From assembly GCF_000526915.1 (NCBI RefSeq), contig NZ_JAGZ01000003.1, positions 62,001 through 126,000 of the forward strand: a stretch of DNA of 64,000 nucleotides, given 5' to 3'. Under the pieces are notes generated by a model that saw only the letters and a program-made list of their open reading frames with translations, did no database searches and was not told where the DNA came from. Source of the stretch: Mycobacterium genavense ATCC 51234 (GTDB lineage Bacteria; Actinomycetota; Actinomycetes; Mycobacteriales; Mycobacteriaceae). This document shows, one piece after another, positions 49,372 to 57,629 of this stretch. The position numbers and the translations under genes were made by a program. Every line of letters starts with the position of its first letter. Position 1 is the first letter of the stretch.

Positions 49372-49399
49372 TCTCCGAACACGCAGTTAGGCTGACACT

Positions 49400-49795
49400 A
49401 TGACCACGACGGAGCTCATCGACATCGAGCTGACCGACGATGAGCGCGACCTACTTTCCCACGGGCTCAATGAATACGGCGGGTCGATTCAGTACAAGCC
49501 GATTCTGACTCGAGCCCTTGGTCTGCCAGACCGTGCCAGCTTCGAAGCGCTTCTCGACCGTCTCAGGAGAGCCATTGGCCGGAAGGAACCTCTGTCCAAG
49601 GTTGACTGGGCCCGCGCGGTCTTTCTCACCGAAGTGTCGTGGGCTAGCAACCTGGTTGGCTCCGGCCTGGACTTCAGAACTAACTTTCACGACGACGAAG
49701 CGGCTCCGTTGATGCGCGCCATCCAGCGCAAGGTCGGTCTTTATGGCGTCGGAGGAAGTCTGCTAATACCTGAGCACGCTGACCCGGAAGGATAG
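49400..49795 (+). CDS. Hypothetical protein, candidate immunity protein to the upstream ESX effector
   Basis: 131 residues, acidic, no membrane helix or signal (MTTTELIDIELTDDERDLLS, then LNEYGGSIQYKPILTRALGL). I recognise no family. It begins 29 bases after a toxin-like ESX effector, in the same direction, which is where immunity genes stand in mycobacterial type VII toxin loci (for example IFT after CpnT). Small, acidic, cytosolic proteins are typical immunity proteins. Function inferred from position only. Confidence 0.6.
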   Translation: MTTTELIDIELTDDERDLLSHGLNEYGGSIQYKPILTRALGLPDRASFEALLDRLRRAIGRKEPLSKVDWARAVFLTEVSWASNLVGSGLDFRTNFHDDEAAPLMRAIQRKVGLYGVGGSLLIPEHADPEG

Positions 49796-49834
49796 TCACG
49801 CCGGGCGTCGCGGCGACGACCGAGAATATCCGTG

Positions 49835-50198
49835 CTAGATGTACATTTCGAGCGAGATCACCAGCGTCCTAGCCGGTGTCAACATATCGACGTAGTGGTG
49901 ACCCCTGCCAGCATGCTGACTCATGCCTGTCAACAACTCGCTAAGTTCAAGCGCCTTGCCGCTGTCGAGGCGCCACATCACTGTGTCGTTCTCATCATGG
50001 AACTCAATGTTCTGAACCGCTGCTCTCGATGAGGAAATGGTTAGTCGTTCCATCAAGTTCGAGCCGCGACGGACCCTCTTTCACCGCAAGAGTCAGCGCT
50101 GCGAGAAAGGCATTCAACCCGGCGGCATCTAAGGCCAACAACACCGCGTCGTCGCCGAAGTAGAAGCCCTCAGCGAGGCTTGCACGAACCAGGGTCAT
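49835..50198 (-). CDS. Hypothetical protein, one frame break; possible second immunity-type protein
   Basis: Two overlapping readings join to one protein of about 120 residues: MTLVRASLAEGFYFGDDAVL ... TTNHFLIESS from 50198, then RAAVQNIEFHDENDTVMWRL ... to 49835, with a single-base shift near 50020-50035. Each half alone is too short and ends or starts mid-domain. Acidic, soluble, no recognised family. Convergent with the candidate immunity gene at 49400-49795 and just downstream of the ESX effector; a second immunity or orphan immunity gene would fit. Confidence 0.5.
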
Positions 50199-50321
50199 GT
50201 CTCCATGGTTCCTCAGCCGCGTCAGCGTGGCCCCTCAGACGACTGACGTAACGAATGCCGATCACGCGGCGATAACGGAAAGGTAACGGGCCGGTGCAGC
50301 GATTTCAGCGAGGTGCAACGG

Positions 50322-50817
50322 ATGAAGACGAACGGGATTGTCGCCGCCCTCGCCGTGGGCACCGCGCTCTCACTGGGACCATCACTGGCGACGGCACCGG
50401 CTAACGGAGATCCGGCAACGGCCATCGGCCGCGCCACCGACCACAACCCACTCGGCGCCGACTACGAGGGCTACTGCACTTGGGGGGCAAGAACAGATAC
50501 ACGCCCACACCGGCTACTACGTCAGGGCGCTCACGGGCGATGCCGAAATCTGGGCGAACCAAGCTCGAGCGGCGGGCTGGACGGTGGTGGACAACCCGCA
50601 ACCACACTCGGTCGCCGTCTTCAGCAGCTCGCTTGTCGGGGGCGTCGGACACGTCGCCTGGGTCGACGCCGTCAATGGCAACACCATCACGATCACCGAA
50701 ATGAACAGCGGTTATGGGGCCAACGCGTCAAATGGCTACAGCACCACGGGTTTTCACGAATTCGACACGCGCACGCTTAAAGCTGGCCGCGGAATCAGCT
50801 ACATTTTGATCCCCTGA
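50322..50817 (+). CDS. Secreted CHAP-domain hydrolase, one frame break in a G6 run
   Basis: Signal peptide MKTNGIVAALAVGTALSLGP, cleaved about residue 30, then a CHAP domain: YCTWG (nucleophile Cys) and VGGVGHVAWVDAVNGNTITI (His), with ITEMNSGYGAN, the usual CHAP order. The frame breaks inside GGGGGG at 50486-50491; dropping one G joins the Cys block to the rest. CHAP enzymes are amidases or endopeptidases that cut peptidoglycan. The gene is small (about 164 residues), so a cell-wall remodelling enzyme or an effector. An in-frame GTG start at 50313 is also possible. Confidence 0.8.
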
Positions 50818-50828
50818 TCGCGTGGTAG

Positions 50829-51320
50829 TCACCAGGGCCGCAGTCGCGGCAGCCAGGCCGGCACGTTGAGCTTGTACTCCTCGTACTCGTCGCCGTATTG
50901 CCTTGTCAGGGTTGGCTGTTCGTACAAGAGGACAAAAGTCGCGAAGGCGATCCACACGATCGCGGCGTACGCGAGTAGTCCCGGACTGCGAAACAGCAAC
51001 GCCTGCCCGAGGATCACCAGCACGAGTCCGACATACATCGGGTTGCGAACATAGCGATTGAACCCGGTGACCACCAGATGTTCGGTGGGTGCAACAGGCG
51101 CGGGTGTACCACCGGCCCTGGCGAACTGCGCAAACGCGTGGATCAGCGGGATCAGCCCCGCGACGATCAGGACGACGCCGGCTGCCTGTGCCCATCGCAA
51201 CAGCACGCCACCGTTGGGCAGCACCCAACCGGTGATCAGCCAGGGAATCACACCGATAACGGTCCCCGGAGCCACCACAAAGAACGCCGCCGATCCGACG
51301 CTCGCCGCAGATGTCCGCAT
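50829..51320 (-). CDS. Integral membrane methyltransferase (PEMT/ICMT-like)
   Basis: 163 residues, four or five membrane helices, and the motif VVTGFNRYVRNPMYVGLVLV followed near the C-terminus by YEQPTLTRQYGDEYEEYKLN. These are the RxxRHPxY-like and E-Y-Y motifs of the phospholipid/isoprenylcysteine methyltransferase superfamily, which use S-adenosylmethionine at the membrane. Substrate unknown. Good GGAGAGA ribosome site. Divergent from a TetR regulator with repeated motifs in between. Confidence 0.85.
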   Translation of the reverse strand: MRTSAASVGSAAFFVVAPGTVIGVIPWLITGWVLPNGGVLLRWAQAAGVVLIVAGLIPLIHAFAQFARAGGTPAPVAPTEHLVVTGFNRYVRNPMYVGLVLVILGQALLFRSPGLLAYAAIVWIAFATFVLLYEQPTLTRQYGDEYEEYKLNVPAWLPRLRPW

Positions 51321-51343
51321 GGTCTCTCCTCCTAACACTTCCC

Positions 51344-51410
51344 CACTTGTGGAATTCTGCGATCCACGGTAACGCCGCGCCGGCAGAAAGTCCACACCTG
51401 TAGAGTTTTG
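51344..51410. promoter_or_regulatory. Direct repeat pair in the methyltransferase/TetR divergent promoter
   Basis: CACTTGTGGAATTCTG (51344-51359) and CACCTGTAGAGTTTTG (51395-51410) match at 12 of 16 positions, and both lie between the two divergent start codons (51320 and 51415). A repeated site in such a gap suggests the operators of the TetR protein that starts beside it. The second copy overlaps the TetR start region, as expected for self-repression. Confidence 0.4.
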
Positions 51411-51414
51411 TGCC

Positions 51415-51996
51415 ATGTCACCCATCGGACGACGCCCGGGAAAGACGGACACCCGCGACCAGATCCTGCTGACCGCGCGCCGCCTGTTCTCCGAACGCGG
51501 CTACGAGAAGACCTCGCTTCGTGATATCGCCACCGAGGCGCGGGTGGACACCGCGTTGATTCGGCACTATTTCGGTACCAAGGCCGACCTATTCCGGACC
51601 ACGATCGGGTGGCCGTTCGACCCGCAGCAGGTGGCCGATCGCATCGCGGAAGGCGACGGTGACGAGCTTGGCCGGCGACTCAGTGAGGTGTTCTTCCAGT
51701 TTTGGGAGCAGCCCGACACCCGCGCCTCACTGCTGGCAATTCTGCGTGGCGCGGCCACGCATGAGGAATCCGCCACTCTGGTACGGCAATTCATCCAGGG
51801 CCAGCTGTATCACCACATCGCTGCGGCCCTACCGCAACCCGACGCCCAGCTGGGCATCGACCTCGCGATGGCACAACTGCTGGGCATCGCGTTCTTGCGG
51901 CACATCCTTCAAGTTGAACCGCTGGCTTCCACACCGGTATCCGAACTCACCGCTCGCGTCGTACCCGTGCTCGACATGCATTTCGGGACCGCCTGA
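51415..51996 (+). CDS. TetR/AcrR-family regulator
   Basis: 193 residues. TDTRDQILLTARRLFSERGY, then TSLRDIATEARVDTALIRHY FGTK is the TetR helix-turn-helix. The C-terminal domain (QLGIDLAMAQLLGIAFLRHI) is of the TetR_C kind that binds small hydrophobic ligands. It is divergent from a membrane methyltransferase, 94 bases apart, its most likely target. Confidence 0.93.
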   Translation: MSPIGRRPGKTDTRDQILLTARRLFSERGYEKTSLRDIATEARVDTALIRHYFGTKADLFRTTIGWPFDPQQVADRIAEGDGDELGRRLSEVFFQFWEQPDTRASLLAILRGAATHEESATLVRQFIQGQLYHHIAAALPQPDAQLGIDLAMAQLLGIAFLRHILQVEPLASTPVSELTARVVPVLDMHFGTA

Positions 51997-52005
51997 CCCG
52001 TCCGT

Positions 52006-53486
52006 TCAGCCGGCACTGGGTATCCGCTCACTTAGTGGGCCGCAACGGATGTCGAATCGCTCGCGCACCGTGTCGAGAACACGGCGCTGCCGTTCTCGTT
52101 CGCGGCGATGGGTGAGCACGAACCGCGCGACGCCCGGCAATCGGCGCGGTAGCGGGTACCACTTATCGAAATCAAGAGCGTTCTCGCTGAACACACTCCT
52201 GGGCACGTTGTCATAGATCAGGCTGAGGTTGTGCTGGACGAGCGCGAACAGCACATACGGGAACGCCATCGGCGCCTTGTCCCGTAGCCCCTGCCAGTCG
52301 ACTTCGTACAGCGGAATTTCGCGGAGCTTGTCCAAGAGCAGCAGATGCCCCAGGAAGTACCCCATGAACGCCGGCAAGTGCAAGACGGCCGAGCGGGCGT
52401 TGATCGAAACGACTGCGCCACTGGGCGAAACGTACGGCTCGTACGGGTACTTGTCGGCGATTTTGACATATCCCGTGCAGTTGACCACCCAACTGCCCGG
52501 CTCGATCGCCTTCGTCGATCCGCTGCGGAATACCAACTGGGTCGAGCCGTTGCAATCGACCACATCGTCGAGATAATCCATGACGACGTCGTTGAGGCCC
52601 GCGGAGATCGTGTCGTTTTCGGCCTCGGACAACACCCCCAACACGAAGTTGTCCGATTGGGGCGTCAGGTACGTGCCATAGGTTGCGCGGTACCAGTCCT
52701 GAACCTCAGATTCGTTCGTGCCGTCGAACCGGCGACCCAGTTGTGCGGCCAGAGTGCTCGGCATTGTGCCCGTCCACCATCTCCGGGAACCGCTCGGTAA
52801 GAGGCGGTCTCGGCTGGAGAAGAAAGTCCCCGCCCGGCGACCAGATTCACCTGGCGACCGGGATAGGCCGTGATCAGTGCGTGGGCGGTGTCCATCGCGG
52901 TCTTCCCGCCACCGATGATCCACACGGGCGCACGGCTTTCCCGGATGTCCCCCGACCGCAGATCGCAGTAGTCGGGCGACACCGAATGAACCCGTTCGCT
53001 GGAGATGGCGAGGGGTTCGTTGGGCGTGATTGCCAGGCCATAGGCTTTGATCAATTGCTTGGCCTCGACGACGAGCATCCGGCCGTCAGCACCCCGGCAG
53101 GTGGCCCGCACGACTCCGTTCACCTCGTCCTGCGACTCGAATTCCCAACCGAAGTACTCGTCGACCCGCACGCGTTCGGCCAGCACGTCGACGCAGTGCC
53201 GGAAGTGGTCGAGCACCTCTCGCTTGGTCGCCAAGTGAGGGCGGTCCTGGCCGAGGGTCCACTCGATGTTGCCGGCGGCGAACATCGGATGCGGTTGGTG
53301 GAGGCGCACATATGAATACACGTCGACCCACATGCCGCCCGGGCGTGACCGGCGGTCGATCAGGATCATCTTCTGGTCCCGCGACAGATAGCGGCTCGCG
53401 GCGAACAGGGCGTTGAGCCCGGCGATGCCGGCTCCCACGATGCAAAGGTCGCAGGATTCCACCCGTGGAGAATCGGATTCGGGCAT
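52006..53486 (-). CDS. Flavin-containing monooxygenase (Baeyer-Villiger/FMO type), one frame break
   Basis: About 490 residues when joined. N-terminal FAD motif CIVGAGIAGLNALFAASRYL, then WVDVYSYVRLHQPHPMFAAG, then the NADPH motif VWIIGGGKTAMDTAHALITA. The frame breaks in a CCCC run at 52828-52831 (one base missing) just after NLVAGRG and continues TFFSSRDRLLPSG. Such enzymes insert or add oxygen to small organic or sulfur substrates; the substrate is unknown. Start ATG 53486 has an ideal AAAGGAGG. Divergent from the sirtuin gene. Confidence 0.82.
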
Positions 53487-53513
53487 CGGCCCTCCTTTCG
53501 ATGCAGAGGCGTC

Positions 53514-53553
53514 AATTGTGTGTCCGCATCGCGAATTGTGTGTCCGCATCGCG
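53514..53553. repeat. Perfect 20-bp tandem duplication between monooxygenase and sirtuin genes
   Basis: The 20-base unit containing AATTGTGTGTCCGCATCGCG occurs twice without a gap (53514-53533 and 53534-53553), in the 76 bases between two divergent starts. It could be a doubled binding site or a recent slippage duplication. Confidence 0.9.
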
Positions 53554-53562
53554 CGGGCGGGC

Positions 53563-54468
53563 ATGAGTAATCGACTACTCCATTGGTCGCATGCCCGTAC
53601 TCTCGACTACGTGCCTTCCCGCCCCGAAGCTCCGGAACTGGTCGCGCTGTTGGCCGGGCGCCGCATCGCGGTGCTGACGGGCGCGGGGATCTCCACCGAC
53701 TCCGGCATTCCCGACTACCGTGGCCCGGATTCGCCGCCGAGCAACCCGATGACGATCCGGCAGTTCACCTCGGATGCGGCATTCCGGCAGCGCTACTGGG
53801 CCCGCAACCACGTGGGCTGGCGGCACATGGACGCAACACAGCCGAATGCGGGGCATCGGGCGGTGGCCGCACTGGAGCAAGCCGGTGTGGTGAGTGGCGT
53901 GATCACCCAAAACGTCGACCTGCTGCACACCAAGGCCGGCAGTGCCAACGTGATCAATCTGCACGGCAGCTACGCGCAAGTGATCTGCCTGGGCTGCGGC
54001 CACACGATGACCCGCGCGGCGTTGGCCGAACAACTCGAGGAGCTCAACCCGGGGTTCATCGAGCGTGCCGAGGCGGTCGGTGGGCTGGCGGTGGCGCCCG
54101 ACGCCGACGCCGTCGTCGCCGACACCACGTCGTTCCGGTACCTGGACTGCCCGCGCTGTGCGGGCATGCTCAAGCCCGACATCGTCTACTTCGGTGAGAA
54201 TGTCGCTAAAGAAGTCGTGGCACAGGCTTTTTCAATGGTCGACGAGTCCGACGTGCTATTGGTCGCGGGCTCGTCGCTGACCGTGTTCTCCGGCTACCGA
54301 TTCGTGCGGCACGCCGCCGCACGGGGCATGCCGGTCGCGATCGTCAACCGTGGCCCCACCCGCGGCGACGATCTGGCCACCGTCAAGCTCGACGGCAGCT
54401 GCTCGGAATTGCTGGTACTGCTTGCCTGCGTACTGGGTGCTGCGTTCGCGCCACTCGCCATGCGCTAG
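53563..54468 (+). CDS. Sir2-family NAD-dependent protein deacylase
   Basis: 302 residues. AVLTGAGISTDSGIPDYRGP binds NAD, QNVD is at 116-119, the catalytic His at 134 (NLHGS), and a zinc site is formed by CLGC (142-145) and a later CPRC. Sirtuins of this type remove acyl groups from lysines with NAD. The Arg/Tyr pair of desuccinylases is not clear. The start at 53563 is the first ATG after the tandem repeat; a GTG at 53611 is also possible. Its stop is 3 bases before the P450 gene's stop, convergent. Confidence 0.9.
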   Translation: MSNRLLHWSHARTLDYVPSRPEAPELVALLAGRRIAVLTGAGISTDSGIPDYRGPDSPPSNPMTIRQFTSDAAFRQRYWARNHVGWRHMDATQPNAGHRAVAALEQAGVVSGVITQNVDLLHTKAGSANVINLHGSYAQVICLGCGHTMTRAALAEQLEELNPGFIERAEAVGGLAVAPDADAVVADTTSFRYLDCPRCAGMLKPDIVYFGENVAKEVVAQAFSMVDESDVLLVAGSSLTVFSGYRFVRHAAARGMPVAIVNRGPTRGDDLATVKLDGSCSELLVLLACVLGAAFAPLAMR

Positions 54469-54471
54469 ACG

Positions 54472-55731
54472 CTAGAACTCGCACGGCAGGCTGCACACCG
54501 CGTGCACGAAGTTGCCCGCCACGTACGTCGCGTCGGTTGCCTGAATGTCGGGCAGCGCACGCAGCAGCTCCCCGAAGATCGCCCGCAGTTGCGCGCGCGC
54601 CACGTGGGCGCCGAGGCAGAAATGCAATCCTCCCCCGCCGAATCCCACATGGGGATTGGGGCTGCGGCTCAAATCGAAGTGATCCGGATGGCCGAAGGCC
54701 TCGGTGTCCCAGTTACCCGACGAATAGAACATCACCACCTTCTCCCCCGCGGCGATCCGCTGGCCGCCGAGTTCGAAATCGGTTGCCGCCGTGCGGCGAA
54801 AGGTCATGACCGGTGTCGCCCAACGAACGAACTCCTCGACCGCGACACCGATCCTGTTCTCGTAGTCGGCTAGCAGCCAAGCACGTTGGGCCGGGTAGTC
54901 GGTGAGCGCTTTCATGGTGTGGCTCATCGTCTGCCGGGTGGTGTCGTTGCCCGCCACCGAAAGCAACACGAAGAACGCGGCCACCTCCGCGTCGGTCAGT
55001 CGGTCACCGTCCACCTCGGCCTGCACCAGGCTGCTGATCAGATCGTCGCCCGGATTCTCGCGCGTTCGGCGGCCAGCGTCCCCACGACCTGGTGCAGGTA
55101 CATCTGCTGTTCGAAGATGACTTCCAGCGCGGGGCGGCCATCGAGGAAGTCGGGGTCGGCCCATGACACCAGCGCGTCGGTGGCATGTGCCATACGCTCC
55201 CGCTCGGAATCCGGAATGCCCACCATGTCCGAGAGCGTGCGGATGGGCAGTTCCTTGGCGCAGAGATCGACGAAATCCGCGCCGCTGCCGGCGTCGCGAA
55301 GTTCCTCGACGATGGTCTTGGCATTGGCTTGGATCGATTCCTCGATACGGCGCACCTGCCGTGGTGTGAATGCGGCGTGCGCAAGCTTGCGCAACTTGGT
55401 GTGCCGGGGTTGGGTCCATCGCCAGAAAGGACTGCGACGCCTCGAGCAGCTCGACCGGAATGCTCTCGAACATCACCCCCTTGCCGGACAGGAACACGTC
55501 GCTGTTGCGGCTGACCGTGACGATGTCCGCGCGCCGGGTGACCGCCCAATAGCCGGGGTCGTCGGGATCCGGCATCAGGGCGTCTTCGACGGGGGGATGC
55601 CAGCTCACCGGCTGCTCGGCCCGCAGCACCGCAAACGAGCGCTCCCGGTCGGCGGCGGTCGTCGACCAGAACTCGCGCGAGGACAGATCAATCGCGTCGT
55701 AGGCGCGGGGCCGCCCGGTCAGCACTGCCAT
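54472..55731 (-). CDS. Cytochrome P450, two compensating frame breaks
   Basis: The heme loop FGGGGLHFCLGAHVARAQLR contains the Cys ligand, the I-helix motif is VAGNDTTRQTM, and the K-helix EEFVRWATPV. The middle segment (RKLAHAAFTPRQVRRIEESI to AAERARIRA) is in another frame: an extra G in GGGG at 55406-55409 shifts it, and a missing base near 55058-55064 restores it. Joined it is about 420 residues, normal for a class I bacterial P450; electrons would come from ferredoxin and its reductase. The first part (GRPRAYDAIDLSSREFW) places it near the mycobacterial CYP125/CYP142/CYP189-like group; the exact family is not clear. Divergent from a TetR gene across a perfect palindrome. Confidence 0.85.
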   Translation of the reverse strand: MAVLTGRPRAYDAIDLSSREFWSTTAADRERSFAVLRAEQPVSWHPPVEDALMPDPDDPGYWAVTRRADIVTVSRNSDVFLSGKGVMFESIPVELLEASQSFLAMDPTPAHQVAQACARRIHTTAGAPYRGIDPSQCQDHRRGTSRRRQRRGFRRSLRQGTAHPHALGHGGHSGFRAGAYGTCHRRAGVMGRPRLPRWPPRAGSHLRTADVPAPGRGDAGRRTRENPGDDLISSLVQAEVDGDRLTDAEVAAFFVLLSVAGNDTTRQTMSHTMKALTDYPAQRAWLLADYENRIGVAVEEFVRWATPVMTFRRTAATDFELGGQRIAAGEKVVMFYSSGNWDTEAFGHPDHFDLSRSPNPHVGFGGGGLHFCLGAHVARAQLRAIFGELLRALPDIQATDATYVAGNFVHAVCSLPCEF

Positions 55732-55770
55732 CGTGGTCCTCCGTTACGTCTGGAACTGCGTCGAACACTA

Positions 55771-55793
55771 TGCCTAGACAGTATGTCTAGGCA
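55771..55793. promoter_or_regulatory. Perfect palindromic operator between P450 and TetR genes
   Basis: TGCCTAGACA and TGTCTAGGCA are exact reverse complements around GTA, 23 bases in all. It is centred in the 92-base gap between the starts of the P450 (55731) and TetR (55824) genes. Length, symmetry and position are those of a TetR dimer site controlling both promoters. It differs from the KstR consensus (AACNNGTT core). Confidence 0.75.
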
Positions 55794-55823
55794 AGATGTT
55801 GTAACGTCGGCTATGCTCGGCAA

Positions 55824-56474
55824 ATGCCGTCCGTCACCCGCAAACCGCAGACCAGGCGTGAGCAGTCGCGCCGGCAGCGGCGAGAGGAGATCGAGCGCCG
55901 GCTGCTCGATGCCACCGAGCGGTTGATGCTCGGCGGGGCCAGCTTCACCGAGCTCAGCGTGGACCGACTCGCCACCGCGGCCGGTATCTCGCGGGCCAGT
56001 TTCTACATCTACTTCGAGGACAAGGGCCATTTGCTGCGCCGGCTCGCCGGGCAGGTGTTCGCCGATTTGGCCGACAGCGCGAATCGTTGGTGGAGCGTGG
56101 CGGGACGCCAGGATCCCGCCGACGTGCGCGCGGCGATGACGAGCCTCATTGCCAGCTACCGCCGTCATCAGCCGGTGCTTGTCGCGCTGAACGAGATGTC
56201 GGCCTACGACCCGGTGGTCGGCGCGACGTACGGCAATCTGCTGACCGCGATCACCGCGCGATTGACCCGGGTCATCGAAGAGGGCCAGGCCGACAGCTCG
56301 ATCCGTCCGGAGTTGTCGGCCGCCACCGCGGCCAGCGCCCTGACGTGGATGGCGGAGCGGGCATGCCAGCAAAACCTGCCCGGCGCTCCGGACTCCTTCG
56401 ATGCCGAACTGGCCACCACGCTGTCCGAAATCATCTGGGCCACTTTGTATCTCAAGCCGCTGTCGGCAGGGTGA
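55824..56474 (+). CDS. TetR-family regulator of the adjacent P450 gene
   Basis: 216 residues. HTH at about 40-65: LSVDRLATAAGISRASFYIY FEDKGHLLR; this SRASFYIYF form and the later MAERACQQNLPG are typical of EthR-like regulators (TetR_C_33 type). Such proteins repress a divergent monooxygenase gene and are released by a hydrophobic ligand. Here the divergent gene is a P450 and the gap holds a perfect palindrome. Start ATG 55824; 92-base gap. Confidence 0.92.
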   Translation: MPSVTRKPQTRREQSRRQRREEIERRLLDATERLMLGGASFTELSVDRLATAAGISRASFYIYFEDKGHLLRRLAGQVFADLADSANRWWSVAGRQDPADVRAAMTSLIASYRRHQPVLVALNEMSAYDPVVGATYGNLLTAITARLTRVIEEGQADSSIRPELSAATAASALTWMAERACQQNLPGAPDSFDAELATTLSEIIWATLYLKPLSAG

Positions 56475-56478
56475 GACG

Positions 56479-57582
56479 TCAGACCGCGACCAGATCGTCG
56501 GCGTGCACGGCGGGTCGGCGCAGCTCGTCGGGCAGCTCCGAGGTCGACCGGCCCATCATGCTGGTGAGCTCGGTGGCGTCGTAGGCGACCACACCGCGGG
56601 CCACCATGGTCGCGTCCGGGCCGTGCAATTCGACGACGTCGCCGCCGTAGAACCGGCCCGTCACCGCGGTGATGCCCGCCGCTAGCAGCGAACGGCGTTG
56701 CTGCACCACCGCGCGCACCGCTCCGGCGTCGAGGCTCAGCGCACCGGTGGCCTCGGCGGCATACCGCACCCAGAACCGGCGGGCCGACATCCGCACCGGC
56801 CGGGCGGCGAACACGGTGCCCGACGAGGCGTCGGTGAGCGCCGTCGCGGCGTCCGTCGCGGCGGCCAGCAGCACCGGCACCCCGGCGTCCGCGGCCAGCA
56901 GCGCCGAGGACATCTTCGACGCCATACCCCCGGTGCCCAGCGCGCTGCCCGGCCCGGCGACCACCCCGACCAGGTCCGACGATGCGGCCACCTCGGGAAT
57001 GAAGCGCGCCCCCTTGGTCTTTCGCGGATCGGTGTCGTAGAGGCCATCGATGTCGGAGAGCAGCACCAGCGCCTCGGCCCCGACCAGATGGGCCACCAGC
57101 GCCGAAAGCCGGTCGTTGTCGCCGAACCGGATCTCGTTGGTGGCCACCGTGTCGTTCTCGTTGACGATCGCGACCGCGTGCAGCGCGCGTAACCGGTCCA
57201 GGGTGCGCTGGGCGTTGGTGTGCTGCGCGCGCATCGAGATGTCGTGCGCGGTCAGCAACACCTGCCCGACCGTGCGGCCATAGCGAGCGAACGCCGCGCT
57301 CCACGCGTTGACCAGCGCGACCTGGCCCACGCTGGCGGCGGCCTGCTTGGTCGCCAAATCCTTTGGACGACGGGACAATCCGAGGGGCTCGAAACCGGCG
57401 GCGATGGCACCCGAGGACACGATGACGACGTCGGTGCCCGCCTTCATCCGCGCCTCGATCGCATCGGCGAGCCCGGCCAGTCGGCTCCCGTCGAACATCC
57501 CCGATGGCGTGGTCAGCGCGTTGGTACCGATCTTGACGACCAGGCTGCGCGCGGTGCGGATGGCTTCGCGATGGGCGCTCAT
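56479..57582 (-). CDS. proB: Glutamate 5-kinase
   Basis: 367 residues from ATG 57582 ([20 protein letters not shown]), preceded by GGAGGAG; an upstream in-frame ATG at 57633 overlaps the obg stop (ATGA) and is possible. Kinase domain about 1-260 ([39 protein letters not shown]), PUA domain at the C-terminus ([20 protein letters not shown]). First step of proline synthesis, followed by ProA (also in this window). Rv2439c equivalent; part of the rplU-rpmA-obg-proB run. Confidence 0.96.
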   Translation of the reverse strand: MSAHREAIRTARSLVVKIGTNALTTPSGMFDGSRLAGLADAIEARMKAGTDVVIVSSGAIAAGFEPLGLSRRPKDLATKQAAASVGQVALVNAWSAAFARYGRTVGQVLLTAHDISMRAQHTNAQRTLDRLRALHAVAIVNENDTVATNEIRFGDNDRLSALVAHLVGAEALVLLSDIDGLYDTDPRKTKGARFIPEVAASSDLVGVVAGPGSALGTGGMASKMSSALLAADAGVPVLLAAATDAATALTDASSGTVFAARPVRMSARRFWVRYAAEATGALSLDAGAVRAVVQQRRSLLAAGITAVTGRFYGGDVVELHGPDATMVARGVVAYDATELTSMMGRSTSELPDELRRPAVHADDLVAV

Positions 57583-57629
57583 GCTGCGCCGCTCCTCCTC
57601 ATCGCCACGCTCTGCATCGTCGCCGGCGC

